Below, piece after piece: positions 1 through 8,765 of a DNA stretch of 64,000 bases (the first letter of the stretch is position 1; each line of letters begins with the position of its first letter). Below the pieces are notes generated by a model. It searched no databases. It saw nothing but the letters and a program-made list of their open reading frames with translations, and was not told the DNA's origin. The translations under genes and the position numbers were made by a program. Source of the stretch: Halobacteriovorax marinus SJ (GTDB taxonomy: Bacteria; Bdellovibrionota; Bacteriovoracia; Bacteriovoracales; Bacteriovoracaceae); contig NC_016620.1 in assembly GCF_000210915.2 (NCBI RefSeq), positions 3,100,001-3,164,000 on the forward strand, written 5' to 3'.

Positions 1-731
1 TTGACCGTTTTATAGATCAAAAAATCACCTACTATATGACATCAATAGACGGCATGGAAGTTTTCCACGATAAGCTTCGTGGAAAAGAAGGAACATTCAA
101 GCGCGCCACAGATATGCTTCGCTACATGCAAAATAGAAAAAAGCAAAGAGGTGCAACATACCCTATAACTTGTATAAAGACAGTTATTACTCCAGATAAT
201 TATAAAGATATTCCAGCTCTCTTAGATTTTGCAGAGAATGATCTTGGTGTTGAGAATATACAGTTCTGCCTAGTTTATAATAATAAGAATAGAATGGTTT
301 TTGATACCTTTAGTGACTATAACTTGATTTCAGGATTTGAAGGAAATACTTTTGAGTATCCAGAAGAGTCTAAAGCAGGCGTCAAAGAAACACTTAAATA
401 TATTATTGAATATAAGAAGAAATCTAAGATGTTCATCGGTCTAGATCCACGACTTCCAAAAGACGAAATGATTCTCGACTATTTAGATAATCAAAATAAT
501 TTTGGAGTAAAAAACTGCAATAGACACTGGAGTGAATACTTTCTCCACTACGATGGACAACTTACTTCATGTATCACCTATAATCTTGGAAATATCAGAG
601 ACGTCAATTACGACGTTAGAAAGGTTTTAGGACAGAAGAAAGTGAAGAGTTTTTTGAAATATATGGATTCTCAAATGCCTTTCATAGAAGAATGTAGAAG
701 TTGTTGTAAGGGCGATCACCATCCCAAATAA
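1..731 (+). CDS. Radical SAM/SPASM-type protein, 5' end cut by window edge
   Basis: The reading frame is open to the left edge with no start codon, so this is the C-terminal part of a longer protein. Near its left end it has a S-I-D-G stretch typical of a strand inside radical SAM barrels. The C-terminal half holds a SPASM-like auxiliary-cluster region: a lone Cys (NCNRHW), a second in LTSCITYN, and a final ECRSCC cluster. The CxxxCxxC SAM-cluster motif must lie outside the window. The next radical SAM gene starts 8 bases downstream, so the two are probably cotranscribed. The substrate is unknown; the glycan setting suggests a sugar, lipid or peptide. Confidence 0.75.
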   Translation, partial: DRFIDQKITYYMTSIDGMEVFHDKLRGKEGTFKRATDMLRYMQNRKKQRGATYPITCIKTVITPDNYKDIPALLDFAENDLGVENIQFCLVYNNKNRMVFDTFSDYNLISGFEGNTFEYPEESKAGVKETLKYIIEYKKKSKMFIGLDPRLPKDEMILDYLDNQNNFGVKNCNRHWSEYFLHYDGQLTSCITYNLGNIRDVNYDVRKVLGQKKVKSFLKYMDSQMPFIEECRSCCKGDHHPK

Positions 732-739
732 GGAAGTCA

Positions 740-1801
740 ATGTACTTAAGAACTTTAGCTGAGAGCTTTAAAGTATTTTCATTTTCTAGAATTTTGCTTC
801 ACCCAAAGTACATGCTCAACCGTTTTCTTTTAAACTTAAGCTTCGCCTTAAATTTAAAAAAGTCACTTGGCAAACCAGCTTATGTTGTAATTGAACTTAC
901 CAATCACTGTAATTTAAAATGTGTAATGTGCCCTCAACCAAGACAGACGCGTGAAGCAGGGTATATGAGCTTCGAGTTATTTAAATCCATTATTGATCAA
1001 GTAAAGAACTACGCCGAAGTCATCGATCTTGATCTATTTGGTGAAATTCTTCTACATCCTAGGTTTGATGAATTTATAAAATACGGAAAGACCCAAGGTC
1101 TTAAAATGATGGTCAGTACCAACATTACAAGACTAAATGAGAAATACTCAAAAAGGCTTATAGACTCTGGACTAGATTTTATAACACTCTCACTCGATGG
1201 AGCTAAGAAAGAGACCTTTGAGTCCGTTAGGGTTGGCGGTAATTATGAAAAGTGTGTAGAAAATGTTGAGACATTTCTTCGCTTGAATAAGAGAAAAATT
1301 TTTTCAACTATTCAAATCATTAACATGAAGCAAACTCAAAGAGAGTTGATAGACTTTGTAGAAAAATTTAAAAATCACGATGCAGACATTGTTCGAATTA
1401 TTCCCTACACTTCTCACGATCCAAAAAAGAAAGATTTAAATTGTGACTATAACTACACTCCATCAGAGAATCATTGTGCTTTTCTCTGGAGAACAATGGT
1501 CATAACCTGGAATGGCAAGGTTGTTCCGTGCTGCCAAGACTGGGATAATAATATTGTCCTTGGTGATATGACAAAGAATAATCTTAATGAAATTTGGAAT
1601 GGAGAAGAGTTCACAAAGATGAGAAGAGATCATATCGACAATAATAGAATTGATTATGAAATCTGCCAGGGCTGCGATGCCTTCAATCCATCCAAACTAA
1701 CAATGCTAGGTAGCTCCGTGCTTGACGACTACAATGCAAATAAGATTCTGCCTGTTATACAAAAGAACTATATTCTCTCTAATCTTAAAAAGAAGAATTA
1801 A
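740..1801 (+). CDS. Radical SAM/SPASM domain protein
   Basis: Complete 353-residue protein. The SAM-binding 4Fe-4S motif is C57-NLK-C61-VM-C64, followed by radical SAM core elements (DLFGEILLHP; SLDGAKKETFE). The C-terminal SPASM region has CAFLW, VVPCCQDW, a GDM...L.EIWN stretch and a final CQGC near residue 315, which would bind one or two auxiliary clusters. The first 45 residues are hydrophobic and basic, suggesting loose membrane association. It lies 8 bases after the preceding radical SAM gene. Its stop overlaps the convergent nitrilase fusion gene by 4 bases. The enzyme class is clear; the substrate cannot be read from the sequence. Confidence 0.88.
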   Translation: MYLRTLAESFKVFSFSRILLHPKYMLNRFLLNLSFALNLKKSLGKPAYVVIELTNHCNLKCVMCPQPRQTREAGYMSFELFKSIIDQVKNYAEVIDLDLFGEILLHPRFDEFIKYGKTQGLKMMVSTNITRLNEKYSKRLIDSGLDFITLSLDGAKKETFESVRVGGNYEKCVENVETFLRLNKRKIFSTIQIINMKQTQRELIDFVEKFKNHDADIVRIIPYTSHDPKKKDLNCDYNYTPSENHCAFLWRTMVITWNGKVVPCCQDWDNNIVLGDMTKNNLNEIWNGEEFTKMRRDHIDNNRIDYEICQGCDAFNPSKLTMLGSSVLDDYNANKILPVIQKNYILSNLKKKN

Positions 1802-3333
1802 TCCTTATTGTGCCAAACAACTGAATATAAATCATGTCTTCTATCCTTAAGATTTCGAACAGCACCTGACTGTCTTGCCTCTCTTAGAATATCTAACCTC
1901 AAGTCTGCAATAGCAACCATCTCCACATTTGGAGTCGTATCCGCTGCAACACCGTCCTTAGCAAAAGGAAAATCGCAAGGAGTTAGAATACAACTTTGAG
2001 CATATTGAATATCGACATTATTTACTCGAGGAAGGTTTCCTACATTTCCGGCCATAGCAACATACATTTGATTTTCAATCGCTCTCGCCTGACAGCAATA
2101 CTTAACCCTACAGTAGGCCTGACGGTTATCCGTTAAAAAAGGTACAAAGAGAATATTAACCCCTTGATTGGCCAGGTGCCTTGAAAGCTCAGGAAATTCC
2201 GAGTCGTAACAAATTAAAACACCAATTGGGCCGCAATCAGTGTCAATGACTTTAACACTCTCACCACCTTCTATATTCCACCAATATTTTTCATCGGGAG
2301 TTGGATGTATTTTCGCTTGTTCATGTATTTGGCCATCTCTAAGACAAATATAGCTAATATTTTTAACTTTATCCCCAACCTTAGTTGGATGAGACCCTGC
2401 AATTATATTTACATTATACTTAACGGCCAATCTTCTAAAGAGATCTTTTACTTGCTCTGTATAGCTTGTCATATGCTCGATAGCTACATCAGCGGCAATC
2501 TCCTCATTCTTAATCGAAAGAAGTTGCATCGTGAAGAGTTCAGGAAAGAGAACAAAATCTGCTCTATAATCAGCAGTAACATCTACGTAGTATTCAACTA
2601 AGCTCTCAAATTCTTCGAAGCTTTTAATCCCTCTTTGTTGATACTGTACACATACAACTCTAACCACATTTTGCTCGACAGTGGCACTCTTCTTTTTTGA
2701 AACTTCTTGGAACTCAGGGTTCTTCCACATTAAGTGAATTCCATAGCCAAGTGACGCATCATCAGAAGGAAGATAATCTTTTAGAGAACCAATGACTTCG
2801 AATCCATTGCGAAGTTGAAACCCTAGAGATGAATCTCTGATTTCTTTATTCTTAACCATCTCAATATAAGTTTCTATATTCTTAACTTGTTTTAACTTCT
2901 TCTTAAAATTGGGCGCTCTTCCAGCAAAGACGATTCCTTTTAATCGGTAGAATTTTACTAGTCTTTTTCTAGCATTATAAAACCTCTGCCCTATTCTATG
3001 TCCTCTAATATCGGGATCGACACAGACTTCATAGCCATATAAGTAATCTCCATCTTCATCGTGAGTAGAACCATAACCACCCCCCGTAATACTCTTCCAA
3101 GTATGGGCAGCAAGAACAACTTTCTCCGGTAGGATAATACTCGCTGAATAACCTACAATCTCATCGTTAAGCGTTGCGACTAAGTGTCCCTCAGGAAAGT
3201 TCGTAATTTGGCCTCTAATTATATCTCTTGAATAATCTTCAAGGTCTTTATAGGCTTTTTTGATCAGATGCATTATCCCTTTAATATCAGATATTTTGGC
3301 TGACCTAACATCTAGTTTCATCTCATTTTTCAT
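1798..3333 (-). CDS. GNAT acetyltransferase-nitrilase superfamily fusion
   Basis: 511-residue two-domain protein. Residues about 5-205 form a GNAT N-acetyltransferase fold (VCVDPDIRGHRIGQRFYNARK is the acetyl-CoA loop region). Residues about 225-500 form a carbon-nitrogen hydrolase with the expected triad: Glu265 in FPELF, Lys341 in AKIHP and Cys375 in ICYDSEFPE. The architecture matches the RimI-fused branch of the nitrilase superfamily. That branch is known as a family but its substrate is unsettled; an amide or acylated amine is likely. A GAGAG ribosome site precedes the ATG. It is a single-gene unit, divergent from the START-domain gene and convergent with the radical SAM pair. Confidence 0.9.
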   Translation of the reverse strand: MKNEMKLDVRSAKISDIKGIMHLIKKAYKDLEDYSRDIIRGQITNFPEGHLVATLNDEIVGYSASIILPEKVVLAAHTWKSITGGGYGSTHDEDGDYLYGYEVCVDPDIRGHRIGQRFYNARKRLVKFYRLKGIVFAGRAPNFKKKLKQVKNIETYIEMVKNKEIRDSSLGFQLRNGFEVIGSLKDYLPSDDASLGYGIHLMWKNPEFQEVSKKKSATVEQNVVRVVCVQYQQRGIKSFEEFESLVEYYVDVTADYRADFVLFPELFTMQLLSIKNEEIAADVAIEHMTSYTEQVKDLFRRLAVKYNVNIIAGSHPTKVGDKVKNISYICLRDGQIHEQAKIHPTPDEKYWWNIEGGESVKVIDTDCGPIGVLICYDSEFPELSRHLANQGVNILFVPFLTDNRQAYCRVKYCCQARAIENQMYVAMAGNVGNLPRVNNVDIQYAQSCILTPCDFPFAKDGVAADTTPNVEMVAIADLRLDILREARQSGAVRNLKDRRHDLYSVVWHNKD

Positions 3334-3405
3334 GTTTCTCTCACAAATTCGATTTTTCTACTTAACTATGACAAATTTTAGCACGAAATATTTTATAAAA
3401 TCGAT

Positions 3406-4014
3406 ATGAATAAATTAGTATTAGCTTTTTCTATTGTTTTTTCTCTGAGTCTATCTGCAAAGGTTAATTGGAAGCCTATCCACTCAGAAAGTAATATTAA
3501 TATTTATACAAGAGATGCGGGGGATGGCATTCTTCCTTTCAGGGCCACCGGAGTAATCAAGGCTCCTCTTAAAGTTGTTCTTGAAACATTGATGGACCTT
3601 AGTAATAAGAATAAATGGTCCCCAAAACTAAAGAATGTGAATGTTCATAAAACGCTTAATGAAAATCACATGATTATTTCTGAGTACTATAAAACTCCTT
3701 GGCCTGCTACAGACAGAGAGTTTCTTCTAGAAGGTATCAAAGAAAAAATCTCTGATACTAAGTATATTATTAAGGCAAAATCCCTTCATAATGAAAAATA
3801 CGCCTCTGACGAACATGTTCAGGCCGACGTTAAATACTTAGATGTTACACTAGAGAAGATCTCGGATAATGAAACTTCCATTGATTTTAGATTCCACGGT
3901 GACCTCAAAGGGTGGATGCCAGTGTGGCTTACAAACTTAATTCAAAAGAAGTGGCCACTGCGCTTTATTCAATCACTCGATAGCTACATCGTAACTAAGA
4001 ATAAGGCTATATAA
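3406..4014 (+). CDS. Secreted START-domain protein
   Basis: 202 residues with an N-terminal Sec signal (MNKLVLAFSIVFSLSLSAK) and no lipobox, so periplasmic or extracellular. The rest reads as a START/SRPBCC lipid-binding domain: early IYTRDAGDG, a central WSP...YYKTPWPATDRE stretch and a C-terminal helix after GWMPVWLTNLIQKKWPLRF. This pattern is typical of bacterial proteins related to lipid-transfer START domains. No clear Shine-Dalgarno precedes the ATG. An AT-rich -10-like run ends only a few bases upstream, so the mRNA may be nearly leaderless. The 3' end overlaps the convergent gene by 8 bases. The ligand is unknown. Confidence 0.8.
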   Translation: MNKLVLAFSIVFSLSLSAKVNWKPIHSESNINIYTRDAGDGILPFRATGVIKAPLKVVLETLMDLSNKNKWSPKLKNVNVHKTLNENHMIISEYYKTPWPATDREFLLEGIKEKISDTKYIIKAKSLHNEKYASDEHVQADVKYLDVTLEKISDNETSIDFRFHGDLKGWMPVWLTNLIQKKWPLRFIQSLDSYIVTKNKAI

Positions 4015-5158
4015 GATCCCAGCTCTTCTTCCAATCAGGGCTACTATAAAATTTTTTATAGTAGTCAAAACTCAGCAAATTCTCTTCGCTATAAGGAGCA
4101 ACGACTCCTCTTTCTTTTAATTTATAAATATCTAAAGGTGCTGTATCTAGAGATGGCTCAAAAGCAACAAAAACTCCCTTTTTAAGCATCTTAATAATAT
4201 GGCCACTATTGCCACTTATGATGATTGTGCATTCATCTAAGTTATCTACAATCTCATACTGCCCACTCCATTTTGTGACACCAATGACATTTGGATGTAA
4301 CTTCACACAAGGAATAATTCCTAGAGCATTCATACGTGCTATAAGCTGATTAATTCCTTTCTTTGATGGAATAATAGAGATAATGATACCAACTCTGGCC
4401 TTACTAGGGACCTTGAATTCAACTTCGCAGGAGTTTCCAATATAGCGATTCTCACCACTGCAATATCTCCCCATCTCAAGATAATTATATTTAGTAGTAT
4501 AGTAGTTTACATCGAAGTAAATAAGGTGTTCAGAGTTTGGAACAATTCCATGGGGCGTGTGAATAATCTGCGCTCTCCCCTTAAACCCGAGTAAAATCGA
4601 AAGTGCGAGAGGTGAAGCATCGCTACTTACGATAATCCTCTTTGCCCTAACAGCTTCACTGGAATTAAGAAAAGATTTACAGATAACCTCTCCACTTCTA
4701 AGAGCTGAGAGAAGTCCATATCTTCTTGCTATGGTATCTAAGACCTGCCAATACCTCTTTATATCCCTAAGACTTATTTTTTTTATTGAACTAAGGATTT
4801 CTTTAAAACTAAACTCAGGTTGATACTCTATTCTCTTTCCCTGTATTGGAATCATTGAAATATGATTTCTTTCTGGAAATCGCTCCCAAACTGCAACTTC
4901 ATCACAGTCAAGGTCTGAGAGCTTAATCACTTCCCCCATAAACTTGATAGAAAAAACAAAGAGCAATATTCTTTGAAAGAAAATAGGTAACACTTCATAA
5001 AATTTTAAAATTTTAGATAGGGCCGAGAACTCTACATATTGGTGGTAAATTGCCTGCCTCATTGGTGCAGAGTCTTTTTTATGCAATGACTTTATCAATA
5101 AGAGTAAGCGGTACTTCTCTTTAAACTCAATTCTTTCTAATCTTTGTACTTTATTCAT
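4007..5158 (-). CDS. GT-B-like surface-carbohydrate biosynthesis protein
   Basis: 383 residues, no signal peptide. The second half looks like a GT-B glycosyltransferase: IIHTPHGIVP, VKLHPN and ISGNSGHIIKMLKKGVFVAFEP occupy the places of donor-site loops in CDP-glycerol or sialyltransferase-like polysaccharide enzymes. Leptospira-type 'surface carbohydrate biosynthesis' proteins have similar loops, but I cannot assign a family by eye. It is third in a leftward run with two polytopic GT-C-like proteins (9-base gap to the upstream gene). The likely role is assembly or elongation of a cell-surface glycan. A non-catalytic relative cannot be excluded. Confidence 0.5.
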   Translation of the reverse strand: MNKVQRLERIEFKEKYRLLLLIKSLHKKDSAPMRQAIYHQYVEFSALSKILKFYEVLPIFFQRILLFVFSIKFMGEVIKLSDLDCDEVAVWERFPERNHISMIPIQGKRIEYQPEFSFKEILSSIKKISLRDIKRYWQVLDTIARRYGLLSALRSGEVICKSFLNSSEAVRAKRIIVSSDASPLALSILLGFKGRAQIIHTPHGIVPNSEHLIYFDVNYYTTKYNYLEMGRYCSGENRYIGNSCEVEFKVPSKARVGIIISIIPSKKGINQLIARMNALGIIPCVKLHPNVIGVTKWSGQYEIVDNLDECTIIISGNSGHIIKMLKKGVFVAFEPSLDTAPLDIYKLKERGVVAPYSEENLLSFDYYKKFYSSPDWKKSWDLI

Positions 5159-5167
5159 CTATAGGCC

Positions 5168-6880
5168 CTAAAAGTCTATGAAATCAAAATCTCTTTCTTT
5201 AATTTTCTTCTTCAACCCAATTGGGTCTACAACAATTTCATTTATCGCTTTATCACTATACTCATTCAAAGCTTTCTCTGTAATTTCAATATACTTCTGA
5301 TCTCCACGCAACTTTGAGTATCTATTATGCATTAAAATATTTCCGACATTATCGTTTAGCCCGTACATTAGAGATCCATTCGTTATGACTTTATCATCAT
5401 AGAAGTTCTTACTTTGGAGGTTTTCAACGTTCTTTGAATTAGAACTTATATTGAATATTGAAATAACTAAATATGAAGAAGTAAAAAAGGCAATGAAGTA
5501 TAATAAAATACGGCTCTTCAGTAAGTCAGCTTTTGCAAGTTTATACAAAGCATATGAACAAAGAAGCATGAGTGGATAGAATAGAATTAAATCTCCAATA
5601 TCATCACCCTTTAACCCATTTAGAACATTTGATAAAAAGTACCTATACTTAGGTAATTGATCTGATATTGCACTAAAATCCTTTTCATAGAAAATTCCCC
5701 ATTCAAACTTTCCACTAATATCTCTCATGTACACAAAAGACATAAAAAGAGATTGAAGAACACATAGTGCAGAGATAATGTAAATCAGAGTCTTCTTGAT
5801 CCCATTTGTATAAAAAGCCGGAAACAACAATAAAAGTACAAAGACATCCGTTAATAAATGTCTTGCTCCATACTCAGCATTACCTGCATAGGTAAAGGAT
5901 TCAACAAGCACTTTTAATACTGGAGCCAACATAAAGAGAGTAAGTAAACCCTTCTCTTCAATACTCTTATTTTTTCGAATAGCTAAATATAGTCCAAGAA
6001 ATGCAAGTATATAAATAGGATTAACAACTAAATACCCAGCTGGAGCTAGTACTGTTTCATAAAGTAGGTAATAATTTGCAACGATTTGGGAGTATGTATA
6101 CATGAGCACACCTGTCTCCAAGTACTCATTAACCATATAAGGTATAAGAATTGTAAAGACACCCAAAGCAAGAGAGGGAAGAAATTTTATAATACTCTCT
6201 TTTAAGTTACTTCTAAACTTAATAAGAAAGTAAATAGGTAAGAAGACATAAAAGAGCAAGCTAACTTTCAAAATAATTCCGAAAGTTAGAGATAACCCAA
6301 AGAGAAAGAACTCGAGCCTTCTAGGTGCGCCGGTACATCTGTATAGCTGAATAAAATAAATAAAAGGAAAGATTCCGGAGACTAAGTCTGTTGAACTTGG
6401 ATGAACAAAAGAATACCAATAAATCGAGGTACCAAAAAGAATGCTGATAAGTTCAATAGGGTTTGCTTTTCTATTAAATAAAATGGGGACAAATTTATAA
6501 ATTAAAATAATTAGAGCCAGAGCATAGAATAGATTAGATAAAACCATTGCAACTCTATAGTTATCACTAATAAAGTATCCATCGGAATTTGAATAATTAG
6601 AAACCCCCTTTGTATACAAGTAAATAGGTATCCAAAGAGCTGCAACACCGTGATCATGTAAGTTAGGATAATTATATGTTTTAGATACAATAACTCCTCT
6701 ATCAGGGGACATTTGGTTGATAATATTCAAATCTCCATCTTCGACAATAGAAGTTAGTAAACTGCGATAAACTCCATCCTCTAAATCGCGAACCTCTGGA
6801 TCAAAGCGAAGAGTAAAGATAGATAGTGCTAAAAAGAGAATAGAAATTAAAAATGTTACAAAAAAAGATTTTAATTTCAT
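5168..6880 (-). CDS. Polytopic GT-C-like membrane protein
   Basis: 570 residues with about ten hydrophobic helices. The first periplasmic loop carries an acidic pair (RDLEDG, residues 31-36) followed by NLHDHGVAALWIP. This is the position and style of the catalytic acidic loop in GT-C polyprenyl-phosphate-sugar transferases (PMT/ArnT/GT39 type). The C-terminal 90 residues form a soluble periplasmic tail. It lies 3 bases downstream of another GT-C-like gene. The likely job is transfer of a sugar from undecaprenyl phosphate to a periplasmic acceptor. The family is inferred from topology and loop motif only. Confidence 0.55.
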   Translation of the reverse strand: MKLKSFFVTFLISILFLALSIFTLRFDPEVRDLEDGVYRSLLTSIVEDGDLNIINQMSPDRGVIVSKTYNYPNLHDHGVAALWIPIYLYTKGVSNYSNSDGYFISDNYRVAMVLSNLFYALALIILIYKFVPILFNRKANPIELISILFGTSIYWYSFVHPSSTDLVSGIFPFIYFIQLYRCTGAPRRLEFFLFGLSLTFGIILKVSLLFYVFLPIYFLIKFRSNLKESIIKFLPSLALGVFTILIPYMVNEYLETGVLMYTYSQIVANYYLLYETVLAPAGYLVVNPIYILAFLGLYLAIRKNKSIEEKGLLTLFMLAPVLKVLVESFTYAGNAEYGARHLLTDVFVLLLLFPAFYTNGIKKTLIYIISALCVLQSLFMSFVYMRDISGKFEWGIFYEKDFSAISDQLPKYRYFLSNVLNGLKGDDIGDLILFYPLMLLCSYALYKLAKADLLKSRILLYFIAFFTSSYLVISIFNISSNSKNVENLQSKNFYDDKVITNGSLMYGLNDNVGNILMHNRYSKLRGDQKYIEITEKALNEYSDKAINEIVVDPIGLKKKIKERDFDFIDF

Positions 6881-6883
6881 CGA

Positions 6884-8629
6884 TTACCTATAGATTTTTT
6901 TATATTTTATACTGCTCAACTTGTTATCCTCAGCAGTACTTAACCCAGGTAGCTTAACTTTCCTTTCAAAGTAAATTAGAACATATACAGAACTCTTTGA
7001 TGTCTTAAATTCTTTAATGACTTTATATTCTATATTCTCTCTATCAAGAATTCCCTTGGTTCTTTCAATCGAATGATTTACTACTATATTATCTCCACCC
7101 TCATTTCTGTATGTCTCTCTCTCCAATGAATACAGAATATATGCAGAATTAAAGCTATTCACGATCCGACTTAAGCTAACAAAGTCATCTAAATTTTGCA
7201 TGTAGATAGGTCTGATTGAGCCACTAGAATGAAGCTCCAAAACGCCCCACTCACTCTCATCTCTACTAAGAATAGGATTATAAATTTTATTCTCAATGAG
7301 ATAATTTGAAATTTTTTTATTTAACCTAATGCTTAATGATCCGTTTTCGACACTATCAACATAATAAATTGATACGAAGAAAACAAGAAAGTATAGTTTT
7401 GATAATATAATTATTGAGATAAGTCCCCTATTAAAAATCTTACTTTGCTTTAGTAAATAAACGATAGACAGAGAAACAGTTAAAACCATTAATGTCGCTA
7501 CTTCAGAAAATCGTGCTGTATATGTAACGTCAAGATGCCCTACAAAGAAGGCCGCAAGTGCCCATAAGAAACATGAAAGGAATGATAATCTAACGTCATC
7601 ATCTTTAAACGCACAATAAATATAAATTAGAAAAAGAGTTACAAATGGACCCGTTAATATAATAGTTAAATATGAAATATCATTAGTATATGTAGGCATT
7701 AGATCGAAAATGCCAAGTTGCTCGTTAAGAAAGATACTTGGACGACTAAATAGGCTTACAAATTCCTGAAACCATAACACGATATGCATCAACGGTTTGC
7801 GATATCCTTCCCCTCCCCTTGTTATTAGCTCCGAAATACTATCCCCCATAGAGAAAATTATGCAAAGGTAAACAAGTAATACAGCTGCAACAACACAACA
7901 GAATCTATAATACTTAAGGAATTTATCCTTATTAAATAAGAATAAAGGAATAACTGAGATGATAAAATTGAGTTTAAAGTATGTACTTACTATAAAGACA
8001 ACGCCTGAAAGTATACGACTTGTTTTTGTATCTCTTTGTATTAAATAAAACAAAATCCAAAACGAAAGGGCAATTAGCTGCTCAGTGATATAATAACTAT
8101 AGCTCAAGATAAAAATAGGTGAGATACTAGCTATTAAGACACTTATACTTGCAAGTCTATTATCAAAGCGCTTCCTGATAGCTAAGAACATAAATAATAG
8201 CGTAGAAATCCCCACAAATAGATTGAAGATATTCATTGCGCTTTCAAGAGGATTTTTTTTAAGCAATAGCTTAAAAAACGCGTAGGGAGCGCCGCCCATC
8301 CTTCGGCTTTTAAATACCGGGTACCTATCTCCATTTATATCAATAGATAGAATAGGTTGGATTGGCTTAAGAAAAGACTTATCGTTAGTTAATCTCTCAT
8401 CATAGAAGCAACTCGTACAGGTGGAGAGGTCATAATTCCCTTCAACGAGGGTTCCTCTTTCAGAGATATAGAGAGGAACCGATTGATTAAGGAGTGCAAG
8501 ATGTATGTCATCTCCTAATAGAGGATTCGTTCCTAAAGTTAAAAAATAGACTGACACATAAAGTAGGCAACTTCCTAACAAGTACTTTATTTTAAATAAA
8601 TATTGAAATGGAGACTGCCCATCGCTCAC
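6884..8629 (-). CDS. Polytopic GT-C-like membrane protein
   Basis: 581 residues beginning at GTG; about ten transmembrane helices. After helix 1 comes NPLLGDDIHLALL, an acidic pair at D40-D41 where GT-C enzymes place the catalytic residues, then a Cys-containing loop (STCTSCFYDER). The tail from about residue 430 is soluble and probably periplasmic. It is the first gene of a leftward three-gene unit with the next GT-C-like gene and a GT-B-like gene. It diverges from the DUF1501-like operon across 136 bases. No recognisable Shine-Dalgarno precedes the GTG. Donor and acceptor are unknown. Confidence 0.5.
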   Translation of the reverse strand: MSDGQSPFQYLFKIKYLLGSCLLYVSVYFLTLGTNPLLGDDIHLALLNQSVPLYISERGTLVEGNYDLSTCTSCFYDERLTNDKSFLKPIQPILSIDINGDRYPVFKSRRMGGAPYAFFKLLLKKNPLESAMNIFNLFVGISTLLFMFLAIRKRFDNRLASISVLIASISPIFILSYSYYITEQLIALSFWILFYLIQRDTKTSRILSGVVFIVSTYFKLNFIISVIPLFLFNKDKFLKYYRFCCVVAAVLLVYLCIIFSMGDSISELITRGGEGYRKPLMHIVLWFQEFVSLFSRPSIFLNEQLGIFDLMPTYTNDISYLTIILTGPFVTLFLIYIYCAFKDDDVRLSFLSCFLWALAAFFVGHLDVTYTARFSEVATLMVLTVSLSIVYLLKQSKIFNRGLISIIILSKLYFLVFFVSIYYVDSVENGSLSIRLNKKISNYLIENKIYNPILSRDESEWGVLELHSSGSIRPIYMQNLDDFVSLSRIVNSFNSAYILYSLERETYRNEGGDNIVVNHSIERTKGILDRENIEYKVIKEFKTSKSSVYVLIYFERKVKLPGLSTAEDNKLSSIKYKKIYR

Positions 8630-8704
8630 TTGAAATTAACACCCCAAATTACTCAGATAATCTTATTATGTACAATCAAGTATAACATAAAGCTTCGTAC
8701 CAGA

Positions 8705-8734
8705 TTGCTTTAAATTGGGGTTATTTGTTATAAT
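8705..8734 (+). promoter_or_regulatory. Probable sigma-70 promoter for the 8766 operon
   Basis: TTGCTT at 8705-8710 and TATAAT at 8729-8734 are separated by 18 bases. The predicted start near 8741 would give a leader of about 25 bases before the ATG at 8766. The gap also holds a CCCCAA/TTGGGG pair (about 8643 and 8716) that could form a distant inverted repeat. Confidence 0.5.
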
Positions 8735-8765
8735 TTTACTGTATTTAAAATAAGTTACAGGTCAA

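Noticed and set aside
4015-4030. Terminator between the START gene and the convergent GT-B-like gene
   Set aside because: The genes overlap and no stem-loop with a T-tract is present there.
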